Assembly: GCA_944322895.1 (NCBI GenBank)
Contig: CALUQL010000012.1
Coordinates: 1-38,920 of the forward strand
DNA length: 38,920 bases
Origin: Candidatus Gastranaerophilales bacterium
GTDB lineage: Bacteria > Cyanobacteriota > Vampirovibrionia > Gastranaerophilales > Gastranaerophilaceae
Reading direction: 5' to 3'
Shown here: one piece after another, positions 25,281 through 35,042 of the stretch
Layout: each line of letters opens with the position of its first letter
How positions within the stretch are numbered: the stretch's first letter is position 1
Notes under the pieces: generated by a model
What the model saw: only the letters and a program-made list of their open reading frames with translations
What the model was told of the DNA's origin: nothing
Database searches by the model: none
Program-made: the position numbers and the translations under genes

Positions 25281-27953
25281 ATGCAATACAACCCTGAAGA
25301 ATTAAATGAAATATTGAATATATATAAAGCAGAGAGTGAAGAAATAATTCAGGAGTTGAATGATGGCTTTTTAGCATTAGAAAAAGATCCTAAAGATAAA
25401 ACTCCATTAAAAAAATTATTTCAATTAGCGCATTCTTTAAAAGGTGCATCAAGAATGATAAACTTCAAGAGTGTGCAAGATATTTCTCACAAATTAGAGG
25501 ATATACTTTCTTACTGGAAAAAAGATGATGTTGTTATAAATATAGACTTTTTTCAGATTATATATGAAGTGTGTGATTATCTTACAGAACTTGTTGATAA
25601 ATCTGTTAAAAATAAGACGGATTTTCAAGATGGTAACTTTGCTGTATTTATTAATAAGTTAGATAATTTTATTATTTCTAACAGGATGACACCTGTCGAA
25701 AGTCCAAATAAACTCCCTTCAGACTATATTGTTTCCAAAAGTATTGATATAAAAGCGGTTATTCTTGAGTTAATGTTTGTTATTGGTAAAGATAACTATG
25801 AAGAAGACAAAGAAGAAGCTTTCCTTGTTATTTCAGAAGATATAAAACAGCTGTCTGAAATTTTTGAACCAACTGATTATGTGGATATAAAACAGAAGAT
25901 AGCGATTATACTTTCTGAATTGTCACAAGCAAAAAATTTTAATAATGATGTATTGGTAAAAGAAGTTATTGAACTTAGAAATTCTATTTATAATTTATAT
26001 AAAGAATTAAATATTAACTCAAATATCAATAAGAATGATTTAAAACTTGATTATAAGAAAAAGAATGAACCAGAAATATTAAATGACAATGAATCTGATA
26101 ATGATATAAGTAAAGAATACGATTTTGTTCTTTCAAATCTTCAAAAGATAAAATATGAAAAAGATTTTATCTTGCAAATAATTAGTGTATTAAAAAAAAT
26201 TCTCAAGAAGACAGTAGATAAACGAATATCATTGATTTTGACAAAAACCCTAAATATATTAGAATTATTCTATTCAAAAGATGTAATCATTGATAATGAT
26301 TGTTATATGGTGATATTACAGTGTATTTATCTTACAAAAAGAATATCAATGAATGAAAAAGAAGAAAACTTAAATAATTTAAATTTTTTGATTCAGAGAT
26401 TAAGTGTTGTCGAAGATATGTTTAATATAGAAGATATTCAGCCGCAAAAAAATCTCGAATTACATAAAAATAGTTCAATTTTGTCACAAGATGATTATTC
26501 TACCTTTCGGAAAAATCTTAAGTCTATTGATATACAGGAAATTAGAACACTACGTGTAGACACTTCTAAGTTGGATAACTTGATTTCGCAAACAGGAGAG
26601 TTATTGATAAATGGAATTAAAACAAGAGAGCATATTATAGAATTATCCAAAATAAATACAAAAATTGTAAAATGGAATGCAGTCAGTAAAAAAATAATTA
26701 ATTATTTAAAATATCTTGAAAAAAAGGGCTTTTTTAATTCTGAACTAGATGATAGTGCAAGCATGTTTTATAAAAGAGCGCAAGACTTTTTTGTAAATAA
26801 TGCTGAAATGATTAATGAAATAAATAATGATTTTGCCCATTTGTATAATATTATTTCTGAAGATGATAATAAACTTCATCAAACGGCAATGGAAATAGAA
26901 ACTATTGCTAAAGGTATAAGAGTACTTCCTTTGGCGACTTTATTTCATTCTTTCCCAAGAATGATAAGGGATATTGCTAGGGAAAATAACAAGAAGGTTG
27001 ATTTCGTTATTTCGGGAAGTGATACAACAGTTGATAAAAAAATTATAGAAGAAATCAAGATGCCATTAATTCATATTTTGAGGAATTCGGTTTCTCATGG
27101 TATTGAGGTTCCCGAGGAGAGAATAAAGAACAATAAACCGGAAACAGGATTGGTTAAATTAACGGCAAAACAGATAGAAAATAATGTGATTATCACAATA
27201 GAAGATGATGGTTATGGTGTAGATATTGAAAAAGTCAGAGAAATTGCTATAAAAAAATCTTTGCTTACTGAAGAAGAACTCTCAAATACGAGTAACGAAC
27301 AGTTGATGAAATTGCTTTTTTTACCCGGCTTTTCGACAGAAGATTCTGTTAATGAAATATCAGGTAGAGGTATAGGTCTTGATATAGTAAAAACTAAAAT
27401 AACCAACTTAAATGGTGATATATTGATGGATTCTGTTTTAAATAAGGGGTGTAAAGTAACTATAAGATTACCTCTTTCTATGTCCACAATAAAAACATTT
27501 GTGCTTTTGGTTAATAATCAAAAATATGCAATTCCTGTTAGTGCAATAAAATTTGTTAAAAAGATATCAAAAGAAGAAATCTTTTTGAAAAATGGAATAA
27601 ATTGTATTATATATGAGGAACATTCAATTCCTGTATATTATCTTTCTAGTGTTTTTGGCGAAAAGGATAATATTGGAAATGAAAATAATCATACTGTTAT
27701 AATAATAGAAAACCAAGAGAAACAAGCGGCATATATTATAGATAAATTACTTGGTGACCAAGAAGTATTTCAAAAGAAATTAATTCCTCCGATTCTCAAA
27801 ATAAGAAATATAAGTGGTTTTACTACTCTTTCTACTGGGGAAATATGCTTAATAATTAATCCTTATGAGTTAATAAGAAATACAGTTTCTATGCCAAGTA
27901 TATCTTCTTTGATGATAAAGCCAATTTCTTCTGAAGATGATTTCAAGGCTTAA
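25281..27953 (+). CDS. cheA: Chemotaxis histidine kinase CheA
   Basis: The 890-residue kinase has an N-terminal Hpt (P1) domain with phospho-acceptor His51 in LAHSLKGASRM, then a long helical region (about 150-400) without a recognisable P2 CheY-binding domain. The P3 dimerisation helices begin near RVDTSKLDNLISQTGEL. The P4 ATPase has Asn602 in ILRNSVSHGIE, the D-D-G-Y-G box at 642-646 and SGRGIGLDIV. The C-terminal CheW-like P5 domain (about 730-870) has VNNQKYAIPVSAI. There is no fused receiver domain. The Shine-Dalgarno AGGAAAG is immediately after the MCP stop. Its gene tail overlaps the convergent acyltransferase by 4 bases. No CheY, CheB or CheR is in the window, so the output is unknown. 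Confidence 0.95.
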   Translation: MQYNPEELNEILNIYKAESEEIIQELNDGFLALEKDPKDKTPLKKLFQLAHSLKGASRMINFKSVQDISHKLEDILSYWKKDDVVINIDFFQIIYEVCDYLTELVDKSVKNKTDFQDGNFAVFINKLDNFIISNRMTPVESPNKLPSDYIVSKSIDIKAVILELMFVIGKDNYEEDKEEAFLVISEDIKQLSEIFEPTDYVDIKQKIAIILSELSQAKNFNNDVLVKEVIELRNSIYNLYKELNINSNINKNDLKLDYKKKNEPEILNDNESDNDISKEYDFVLSNLQKIKYEKDFILQIISVLKKILKKTVDKRISLILTKTLNILELFYSKDVIIDNDCYMVILQCIYLTKRISMNEKEENLNNLNFLIQRLSVVEDMFNIEDIQPQKNLELHKNSSILSQDDYSTFRKNLKSIDIQEIRTLRVDTSKLDNLISQTGELLINGIKTREHIIELSKINTKIVKWNAVSKKIINYLKYLEKKGFFNSELDDSASMFYKRAQDFFVNNAEMINEINNDFAHLYNIISEDDNKLHQTAMEIETIAKGIRVLPLATLFHSFPRMIRDIARENNKKVDFVISGSDTTVDKKIIEEIKMPLIHILRNSVSHGIEVPEERIKNNKPETGLVKLTAKQIENNVIITIEDDGYGVDIEKVREIAIKKSLLTEEELSNTSNEQLMKLLFLPGFSTEDSVNEISGRGIGLDIVKTKITNLNGDILMDSVLNKGCKVTIRLPLSMSTIKTFVLLVNNQKYAIPVSAIKFVKKISKEEIFLKNGINCIIYEEHSIPVYYLSSVFGEKDNIGNENNHTVIIIENQEKQAAYIIDKLLGDQEVFQKKLIPPILKIRNISGFTTLSTGEICLIINPYELIRNTVSMPSISSLMIKPISSEDDFKA

Positions 27954-28633
27954 GTTGCTGCTTTTTCTTTATTATTTTGTTCATCTTTTACAAGAGTATA
28001 GTTTGTCAGATTTGAAATTTTATAACTCCACTCATCGATTATTTCTTCAATTTCCTGATTATAAGAGATAACCTCTCCAATTGCGACTTTGATTTTTCCT
28101 TTGAATGGAAACCAATTGTACTCTTCACATCCGGTTATTCCAATAGGAAGAATATCAGTTTTCATTTGTTTTGCAATAACAGCAAAACCTTTATTTATAT
28201 TTTCAATTCTTTTTGTTCTTCGAATTCCTCCCTGAGGAAAAATACCCAGACGCCAACGTTCAGTTTTAAATATGTTTAATGCTGTTTTAATTGTGGAAAC
28301 TTCAAGCTTTTCGCGATTTACTGCAAAACATGCTAATCCATCCAATAAAAATGCTAATATCGGGTTTTCAAAAAGTTCTTTCTTCCCCATAAAGGCAATC
28401 GGTTGTCTTACGGCCTCACCAGCTATAAATGGATCAAAATAGGAAATATGATTAGGTGCTACAATAAAGTTCCTATCTTTGGGAATATTTTCCCTTCCTA
28501 TATATTCCATCTTATAAAATATTGGCATAAGTGTATTAGGAACAAGCCATCTTCCGAACAATTGGAATCTGTATTTGTTTTCTGTAAAATCAGATACTTC
28601 TCTTTTTGTGTAATTCTTTTTCTTTGTTTCCAT
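27950..28633 (-). CDS. PlsC-like lysophospholipid acyltransferase, second of a pair
   Basis: The 227-residue protein has the acyltransferase motif NHISYFDPF (His62, Asp67) and motif III in the form FPQGGIRR (about 132-138), where most 1-acylglycerol-3-phosphate acyltransferases have FPEGTRS; the Glu is Gln and the Thr is missing. Between them lies the motif II-like ACFAVNREK. It probably acylates lysophosphatidate or a related lipid at the membrane, but altered motif III leaves substrate and even activity open. It begins 15 bases after the related upstream gene, so the two are likely one transcript. The 3' end overlaps cheA tail to tail by 4 bases. Confidence 0.85.
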   Translation of the reverse strand: METKKKNYTKREVSDFTENKYRFQLFGRWLVPNTLMPIFYKMEYIGRENIPKDRNFIVAPNHISYFDPFIAGEAVRQPIAFMGKKELFENPILAFLLDGLACFAVNREKLEVSTIKTALNIFKTERWRLGIFPQGGIRRTKRIENINKGFAVIAKQMKTDILPIGITGCEEYNWFPFKGKIKVAIGEVISYNQEIEEIIDEWSYKISNLTNYTLVKDEQNNKEKAAT

Positions 28634-28648
28634 TTCTGTATAGTCTTT

Positions 28649-29293
28649 CTAATTTGTAGAAGGAATATATTCCAGCTCTGCTAATTTACTTACCTCTTTT
28701 GCCCAATTATGAACTATCTCATCAACTGAATTTTTACAAGAAATTGCATTACCTACTTTTAATTGCAAATCTTTCTTTTTAGAATTCGGATTATCTTTTA
28801 CGATAATACCAACGGGAAGAATATCAGCATCCATTTTTTTTGCTATCGAGGCAAAACCTTTTGTAATATTTTCAAGTTTACCATTATTACATCTTGTACC
28901 TTGAGGAAACAAACCAAGATGCCAATCAGTTTTTTTAATAGATAAAGCGGTTTTAATAGTTGAAACATCAACTTTATCCCTATCGACAGCAAAAGCACCG
29001 CACCAATCCATTAATAGCATAGACCAAAATGTTTCAAAAAGCTGAACTTTTGCCATATAAGCTATAGTTAAATTCAAGCACGCAGCAACTGAGAATGGAT
29101 CAAAACCTGTAATATGATTACTTGCAACAACATATTTTTTTGTTTTATCTATATTTTCTAATCCCTCAGTTTTTAGAAGATTATATTTTGATTTGATTAT
29201 ATTAATAATAACTATATTACAAGCAATATATTGAAAAATTTTTCTCCAAATATTAAAGCTTTTTGGTGTTCTTGTAGAAAATTTTGTTGTCAT
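28649..29293 (-). CDS. PlsC-like lysophospholipid acyltransferase, first of a pair
   Basis: The 214-residue protein has NHITGFDPF (His60, Asp65), GAFAVDRDKVDVSTIKTAL, then motif III FPQGTRC (129-134). As in its neighbour, Gln replaces the usual Glu in FPEG. The shared segment V-S-T-I-K-T-A-L after motif II shows that the two genes are paralogues from a duplication. The family transfers acyl groups from acyl-ACP, acyl-phosphate or acyl-CoA to lysophospholipids in the inner leaflet. A hydrophobic stretch (about 20-35) may sit in the membrane. No strong Shine-Dalgarno is seen. Whether both copies have distinct positional or chain-length specificity is unknown. Confidence 0.85.
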   Translation of the reverse strand: MTTKFSTRTPKSFNIWRKIFQYIACNIVIINIIKSKYNLLKTEGLENIDKTKKYVVASNHITGFDPFSVAACLNLTIAYMAKVQLFETFWSMLLMDWCGAFAVDRDKVDVSTIKTALSIKKTDWHLGLFPQGTRCNNGKLENITKGFASIAKKMDADILPVGIIVKDNPNSKKKDLQLKVGNAISCKNSVDEIVHNWAKEVSKLAELEYIPSTN

Positions 29294-29348
29294 ATAATTT
29301 GAATCTCTTTCATTTATAGTGATATTATATCAAAAAAATATAGCCATA

Positions 29349-29391
29349 TAGTAATTTATTACTAATAAAAATAAGAAAATGAAAGTTTCAT
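29349..29391. promoter_or_regulatory. Two palindromes upstream of the gap promoter
   Basis: TAGTAAT-TT-ATTACTA (29349-29364) and ATGAAA-G-TTTCAT (29379-29391) are perfect inverted repeats centred about 28 bases apart, just upstream of the -35 of gap. They are of operator size; the binding protein is unknown. Confidence 0.4.
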
Positions 29392-29399
29392 GAATATAC

Positions 29400-30483
<1,084 letters not shown>

Positions 30484-30499
30484 TTTGTAATTTTAGATT

Positions 30500-30535
30500 A
30501 AAGAAGGGATACTAAAAAGTATTCCTTCTTTTTTA
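30500..30535 (+). terminator. Rho-independent terminator after gap
   Basis: AAAGAAGGGATACT pairs with AGTATTCCTTCTTT (one G-T wobble) around a 4-base A loop, followed by a T-run, 16 bases after the gap stop codon. Confidence 0.9.
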
Positions 30536-30587
30536 TTATCTAAAAAAAATGCTAGAATATATTTTAATAAAATTAATGAGGATTAAT

Positions 30588-32177
30588 ATGAAGAAAATAA
30601 TATTAATTATTACAATATGTTCTGTACTAGCTATAACTTTATTCTATTTTTATAATGCAAAAAATAGTTATAATTTATTAAATAAAGAAACTAATAAAAT
30701 TAATAATTCTATAAAGAAAAAAAACAAGACGAATTATTCCTTTAAAAGGTGGGATGATGGATTTTATAGATTCTATACTGATTCTATGCTGAAGAAATAT
30801 CCGGAAATATTGCAATATGACCAATTTATGCTAAGAAACCATTTTGAAAGTCCATTTATAATTAAAAGAGACAATGATGATTTATATGGAGTTTATGACA
30901 AAGAAACAAATAAACTGTTAATTCCTCATAAATATGAAATGTTAGAAAGTTGTAGTTCTAGCTATTCAATGTTTTTTATAGGAACAGAGAAAAATAAATT
31001 TCTAGATAAGAAAAAACTTAAACAAATCATTGCATATAACAATGATATTGTCTTTGAATCCAATTATGACGAATATGATTGTTCAACATTTTATTGTGGT
31101 ATACGTACAAATAATAATGGCAAATACGGTGTAGTTTCTTATGATGGTATTGAGGTAGTAAAACCAGAGTATGATGAAATTATATGTCAAGAACATTTTG
31201 GAGAATCAGGTGGATGGTATTATATTGTAAGAAAAGATGACAAATACGGTGTTTTTGATAATCATGGCAATAAAATAATCCCATTACAAAATAAAAAATT
31301 AGGAAACATAACAGGATCTCCTTTCTTTATAATATATGACAACGGAAAGAAAGGTGTTATTAATATATATGGAGAAATTATTATTCCTCCCAAATATAAT
31401 TCTATTGAACTTAAATCTTTCGGATATAAACTAGAAGATTATTATTTTGTAACCTGCAACGAAAATAATACTTGCTATATATCTGATATATATGGCGAAA
31501 TAGAACATATGGTAGAAGGAGCAAATAGTACACGAGCTATAATAAAATTAGAAAAAGGTTATTATATAAAGAATTGTGAAATGGATATATATGGTGAAAT
31601 AGAACATATATTAGAAGGTGCAAATAGTACACAAGCTATAAGAAAATTAGAAAAAGGTTATCAAACAAAGAATTGCGAAATGGATACTTCTGTTATATAT
31701 GATAATAATGGAAAAAAGGTCGCCGATGTTAATGGGATAATTATTGCACCTTTATCTGATAAATATATTTTTTATAGAACATTCGGTGTTGATGGAGGAC
31801 TTGGCGTGATTGACTATAAAGGTCAAGTTATTATGGAACCCAAATTTGATGCTCATGATATTAGCGGTGTATCAAAAAATGGATTAATTAACATTATGCG
31901 CTATGGCAAAAACGGTATTGTATATAACAATAAAATGTTGTTAGAACCTGTTTATCATAACGTATATTTAAGTTTTGGACATGTTCTTGTTTTAAATATC
32001 GAAGATGGAGAAAAATATTATTATATTGCCAGTGATGAAGATTTCGTAAAATTTAATGGTGATTTATCTAAATGCAAAAAATATCATATAAGACAATTTA
32101 GAAGTTTAAAAGAAAATAGATGTTATAAGTTTATTAAAGATGATGGTACAGAAGATTTATATTGTGATTCAAATTAG
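30588..32177 (+). CDS. WG-repeat protein with N-terminal membrane anchor
   Basis: The 529-residue protein begins MKKIILIITICSVLAITLFYF, an uncleaved signal anchor or signal peptide, and the rest is probably outside the cytoplasmic membrane. At least six WG-type repeats are visible, for example LYGVYDKETNKLLIPHKYE, KYGVVSYDGIEVVKPEYDE and LGVIDYKGQVIMEPKFDA; WG repeats form beta-rich domains of mostly unknown role. A 99-bp in-frame tandem duplication encodes two 33-residue units starting DIYGEIEH. I chose ATG 30588, with AGGA 5 bases upstream, over the in-frame ATG at 30549, which would put charged and hydrophobic residues before the anchor. Codon use and AT content are higher than in gap, typical of an accessory gene. 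Confidence 0.8.
   Translation: MKKIILIITICSVLAITLFYFYNAKNSYNLLNKETNKINNSIKKKNKTNYSFKRWDDGFYRFYTDSMLKKYPEILQYDQFMLRNHFESPFIIKRDNDDLYGVYDKETNKLLIPHKYEMLESCSSSYSMFFIGTEKNKFLDKKKLKQIIAYNNDIVFESNYDEYDCSTFYCGIRTNNNGKYGVVSYDGIEVVKPEYDEIICQEHFGESGGWYYIVRKDDKYGVFDNHGNKIIPLQNKKLGNITGSPFFIIYDNGKKGVINIYGEIIIPPKYNSIELKSFGYKLEDYYFVTCNENNTCYISDIYGEIEHMVEGANSTRAIIKLEKGYYIKNCEMDIYGEIEHILEGANSTQAIRKLEKGYQTKNCEMDTSVIYDNNGKKVADVNGIIIAPLSDKYIFYRTFGVDGGLGVIDYKGQVIMEPKFDAHDISGVSKNGLINIMRYGKNGIVYNNKMLLEPVYHNVYLSFGHVLVLNIEDGEKYYYIASDEDFVKFNGDLSKCKKYHIRQFRSLKENRCYKFIKDDGTEDLYCDSN
31485..31682 (+). repeat. 99-bp in-frame tandem duplication inside the WG-repeat gene
   Basis: Copy 1 (31485-31583) and copy 2 (31584-31682) are direct, contiguous and differ at about 10 of 99 positions. 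Each encodes 33 residues of the form DIYGEIEH...EGANST...KLEKGY...KNCEM; six residues differ. Confidence 0.9.
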
Positions 32178-32467
32178 GATATTGAAACTTTCATACAAGA
32201 AAAATTTTTAGATTTTGTTTAACATAACTTAATAAAAAATATATTCAATTTTTTATAAAAATGAATCTTTAATATAAAAAATATAATATTTTTGTCTGTT
32301 TTTCAATAAAATATGGATAAAAAATATTGAATTTTGCAAAAAATAAAAAATTTTAAAATTAGTGGGCAAGAAAGAAGTGTATAAAATACAATAATTTTCT
32401 TTAAATTTTTTTTTGGTTGGTATACAATATTAAAGCTAAGATGTCAAAGAAAAGAGGACTATTAATC
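32178..32467. other. AT-rich intergenic region before glyQ
   Basis: About 290 bases with very few G or C. An AT-only palindrome (AAAAATAT-A-ATATTTTT, 32277-32293) could weakly terminate the WG gene. A near-inverted pair (ATTCAATTTTT near 32252 and AAAAATATTGAAT near 32322) is visible. A possible glyQ promoter is TTTAAA (32400-32405) with TACAAT (32423-32428), 17 bases apart. No gene or T-box motif is recognisable. Confidence 0.5.
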
Positions 32468-33358
32468 GTGGGTTTAACATTTCAAGAATTAATATTAAAT
32501 TTGTCAAAATTTTGGTCTGATTACGGATGTATAATACAACAGCCATATGATATAGAGAAGGGTGCAAGCACGATGAACCCTGCAACATTTTTACGTTCAT
32601 TGGGCCCAGAGCCTTGGAATACAGCAATGGTAGAACCTTGCAGAAGACCAACAGATGCAAGATACGGAGAAAATCCAAACAGATTAGGTCATTATTTTCA
32701 ATATCAAGTAATTTTAAAACCATCCCCTAAAGATTCTCAAGAATTATACTTAAGAAGCTTAGAAGCAATGGGTATTGATTTATCAAAGCATGATGTAAGA
32801 TTTGTTGAAGATAACTGGGAGTCACCGACATTAGGTGCAGCAGGTGTAGGTTGGGAAGTATGGTTAGATGGCATGGAAATCACCCAATTTACATATTTTC
32901 AACAAGTAGGCGGTTTAGAAATTAAACCGGTAGCACTTGAGATAACTTATGGACTTGAACGTATAGCAATGTATTTACAGAATGTCGACTCTGTATATGA
33001 TGTTATGTGGAATAAAGAATTAAAGTATGGTGAAATCTATTTACAAAATGAAATAGAACAATCAAAATACAATTTTGAATACTCAAGTGCAGAAAGATTG
33101 TTTAAGATGTTTGATTTGTTTCAAGCAGAAGTTGAATCTTGCGTAGAAGCCAAAATAGTACTTCCGGCATATGATTATGTTTTAAAATGTTCACACACAT
33201 TTAATTTGCTTGATGCAAGAGGCGTTATAAGCAGAGATGAAAGAATAAATTATATAAACAGGGTAAGAAGAATGGCAGCAATGGTTGCAAAATTATACGT
33301 AGAACAAAGAGAAGAATTAGGGTTCCCCTTGTTAAAAAAGCAACATTGTAATGTATAG
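32468..33358 (+). CDS. glyQ: Glycyl-tRNA synthetase alpha subunit
   Basis: The 296-residue protein is the class II catalytic subunit of the bacterial alpha2beta2 glycyl-tRNA synthetase. It reads [20 protein letters not shown], then [15 protein letters not shown] (GAGTMNP is usual), YVEPCRRP-like [53 protein letters not shown] and [16 protein letters not shown] place the start at GTG 32468, giving the family N-terminus MGLTFQEL; GAGG lies 10 bases before it. TTG 32417 and ATG 32441 are in-frame alternatives but would add residues absent from the family. The beta subunit gene glyS is not adjacent; an amino-acid permease follows instead. Confidence 0.95.
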   Translation: MGLTFQELILNLSKFWSDYGCIIQQPYDIEKGASTMNPATFLRSLGPEPWNTAMVEPCRRPTDARYGENPNRLGHYFQYQVILKPSPKDSQELYLRSLEAMGIDLSKHDVRFVEDNWESPTLGAAGVGWEVWLDGMEITQFTYFQQVGGLEIKPVALEITYGLERIAMYLQNVDSVYDVMWNKELKYGEIYLQNEIEQSKYNFEYSSAERLFKMFDLFQAEVESCVEAKIVLPAYDYVLKCSHTFNLLDARGVISRDERINYINRVRRMAAMVAKLYVEQREELGFPLLKKQHCNV

Positions 33359-33367
33359 AGAGTAGAG

Positions 33368-33398
33368 CGCAAGGAATTATAAAATAATTCCCACTGCG
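33368..33398 (+). other. Intergenic hairpin between glyQ and the permease gene
   Basis: GGAATTAT (33373-33380) pairs with ATAATTCC (33384-33391) around AAA, and CGCA (33368-33371) with TGCG (33395-33398) extends the stem across a small internal loop. There is no T-run, so it is not an ordinary terminator; it may be an mRNA processing or stability element. Confidence 0.5.
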
Positions 33399-33426
33399 AT
33401 AATGAAAAATGAAAAGGAAATAACAA

Positions 33427-34980
33427 ATGCAAACCACCAAGAAAGATTTATTAGGAAAATTTGTATCAAATCTTCTAAGAAAGAAAAATCCGGACGAATT
33501 TTTAGAACAATCTGCCGCAGGTGGTTTAAAGAAAACATTAAATGCATTTGATTTAATAATATTGGGAATAAGTGCCATAATAGGAGCAGGAATATTTGTA
33601 ATGATAGGTTCTGCTGTTATCGGTACAACAGAAAGAGTTGGAGCCGGACCGGCCTTGGTAATATCAATATTTTTAGTAGCATTAGCTTGTATATTTCCAG
33701 CGTTATGCTATGCCGAATTTGCTTCAATGATACCAGTTTCAGGTAGTGCATATATATACACATATGCTACAATGGGCGAATTTGCCGCTTGGATGATGGG
33801 CTGGGTTTTAATGCTTGAGTATGCAATTGGTACAATTGCGGTGGCTGCAAGCTGGTCTGGGTATCTGGTTAAATTTTTTGAAGGTTTTCCATTTTTGCCT
33901 GAAGTGATGAAGAATCCACCAGTGTGGCTTGTAAATGACTATCAAACGGCTTTTGCAAGTGGAGAAAGTATTCCGCATATATTAGGTATTCCTATATGTA
34001 TGAATTTACCTGCTATGATAATTATAACAATAATATCGATTGTATTATTGAAAGGTATAAAAGAATCAGCGAATTTTGCGAAAATAATGGTTCTTGTTAA
34101 AGTAGTAGTTATTGCATTATTTATTTGTGTAGGTGCCTTTTATGTTAAGCCGGAGAATTGGACTCCATTTTGCCCAACAGGATTAAAGGGTATATTAATG
34201 GGCGCATTTGCGATGTTTTATGCTTATATTGGTTTTGATGCTATATCAACTGCGGCTGAAGAAACTAAAAATCCTCAAAGGAATTTGCCGATAGGTTTAA
34301 TTGGATCCTTAGTTGTTTGTTCTTTAATATACTGCTTTGTTACTTTTGTATTAACAGGCATGATTCCGATGAATCAAATCGATTTAAAGGCGCCAATTGC
34401 TGCTGCAATGAGTTTTGTTGGTCAAGACTGGTTTGCAGGCGCAATTGCAATAGGTGCTTTAGCCGGTTTAACTTCAGTATTATTAGTTCTTCAATTTGGA
34501 ACTACAAGAATATTATTAGCTATGGCTCGTGATGGTTTACTTCCTTCTGTAATGAAAAAAATTCATCCTAAATTTCAAACACCTTGGGTTATAACAATAT
34601 TATCAACAATTTTGATGTTAATAGGCTCATTATTTATCAATATGCAGGTAGCTGCTGAACTTGCTATTTTTGGTACATTTACATCATTCGTAATTGTTTG
34701 TATAGGTATTTTGATTTTAAGAAAAACAGAACCAAACAGAGAAAGACCTTTTAAGGTACCTTGTTGTCCTTGGTTCCCGATAATAGGTGCTGTATTTTGT
34801 TCTGGATTAATGTTTGTTGCTTTGAGAGAAGTTAAAACTTCAGCATTTTTATTCCCATTATGGCTTGTAATAGGTATAGTAATCTATTTTATGTATGGTT
34901 ACCAAAATAGTAGAAAAGAAGTTCCAATAAAGATTCAAGCTGAATCTCAGAGTGAGGAAAATAAGATTACCACAAAATAA
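33427..34980 (+). CDS. APC-family amino-acid permease (cationic amino acid transporter type)
   Basis: The 517-residue membrane protein has about twelve hydrophobic helices. The first contains the APC signature IILGISAIIGAGIFVMIG, preceded by a cytoplasmic segment with LKKTLNAFDL. Further signatures are CYAEFASMIPVSGSAYIYTY, the sixth-helix-like FYAYIGFDAISTAAEETKNP and FGTTRILLAMARDGLLP. These match the cationic amino acid transporter subgroup (YfnA/YhdG-like), driven by proton or exchange; the actual substrate is not readable. AAGGA precedes the ATG, and the gene begins 68 bases after glyQ. A strong bidirectional terminator follows. The C-terminal tail is polar and probably cytoplasmic. Confidence 0.93.
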   Translation: MQTTKKDLLGKFVSNLLRKKNPDEFLEQSAAGGLKKTLNAFDLIILGISAIIGAGIFVMIGSAVIGTTERVGAGPALVISIFLVALACIFPALCYAEFASMIPVSGSAYIYTYATMGEFAAWMMGWVLMLEYAIGTIAVAASWSGYLVKFFEGFPFLPEVMKNPPVWLVNDYQTAFASGESIPHILGIPICMNLPAMIIITIISIVLLKGIKESANFAKIMVLVKVVVIALFICVGAFYVKPENWTPFCPTGLKGILMGAFAMFYAYIGFDAISTAAEETKNPQRNLPIGLIGSLVVCSLIYCFVTFVLTGMIPMNQIDLKAPIAAAMSFVGQDWFAGAIAIGALAGLTSVLLVLQFGTTRILLAMARDGLLPSVMKKIHPKFQTPWVITILSTILMLIGSLFINMQVAAELAIFGTFTSFVIVCIGILILRKTEPNRERPFKVPCCPWFPIIGAVFCSGLMFVALREVKTSAFLFPLWLVIGIVIYFMYGYQNSRKEVPIKIQAESQSEENKITTK

Positions 34981-34985
34981 ATAAT

Positions 34986-35020
34986 AAAACTCCCAACTGT
35001 AAGAAGTTGGGAGTTTTATT
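34986..35020. terminator. Bidirectional terminator between permease and nadE
   Basis: A 13-bp perfect stem pairs 34986-34998 (AAAACTCCCAACT) with 35005-35017 around a 6-base loop, with A-run and T-run on opposite sides; nadE ends on the other strand 23 bases further on. Confidence 0.92.
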
Positions 35021-35042
35021 TTGTATATTATTTTAGTATTAT

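Noticed and set aside
32178-32467. T-box riboswitch before glyQ
   Set aside because: No T-box consensus, specifier hairpin or antiterminator pair is visible in this AT-rich region.
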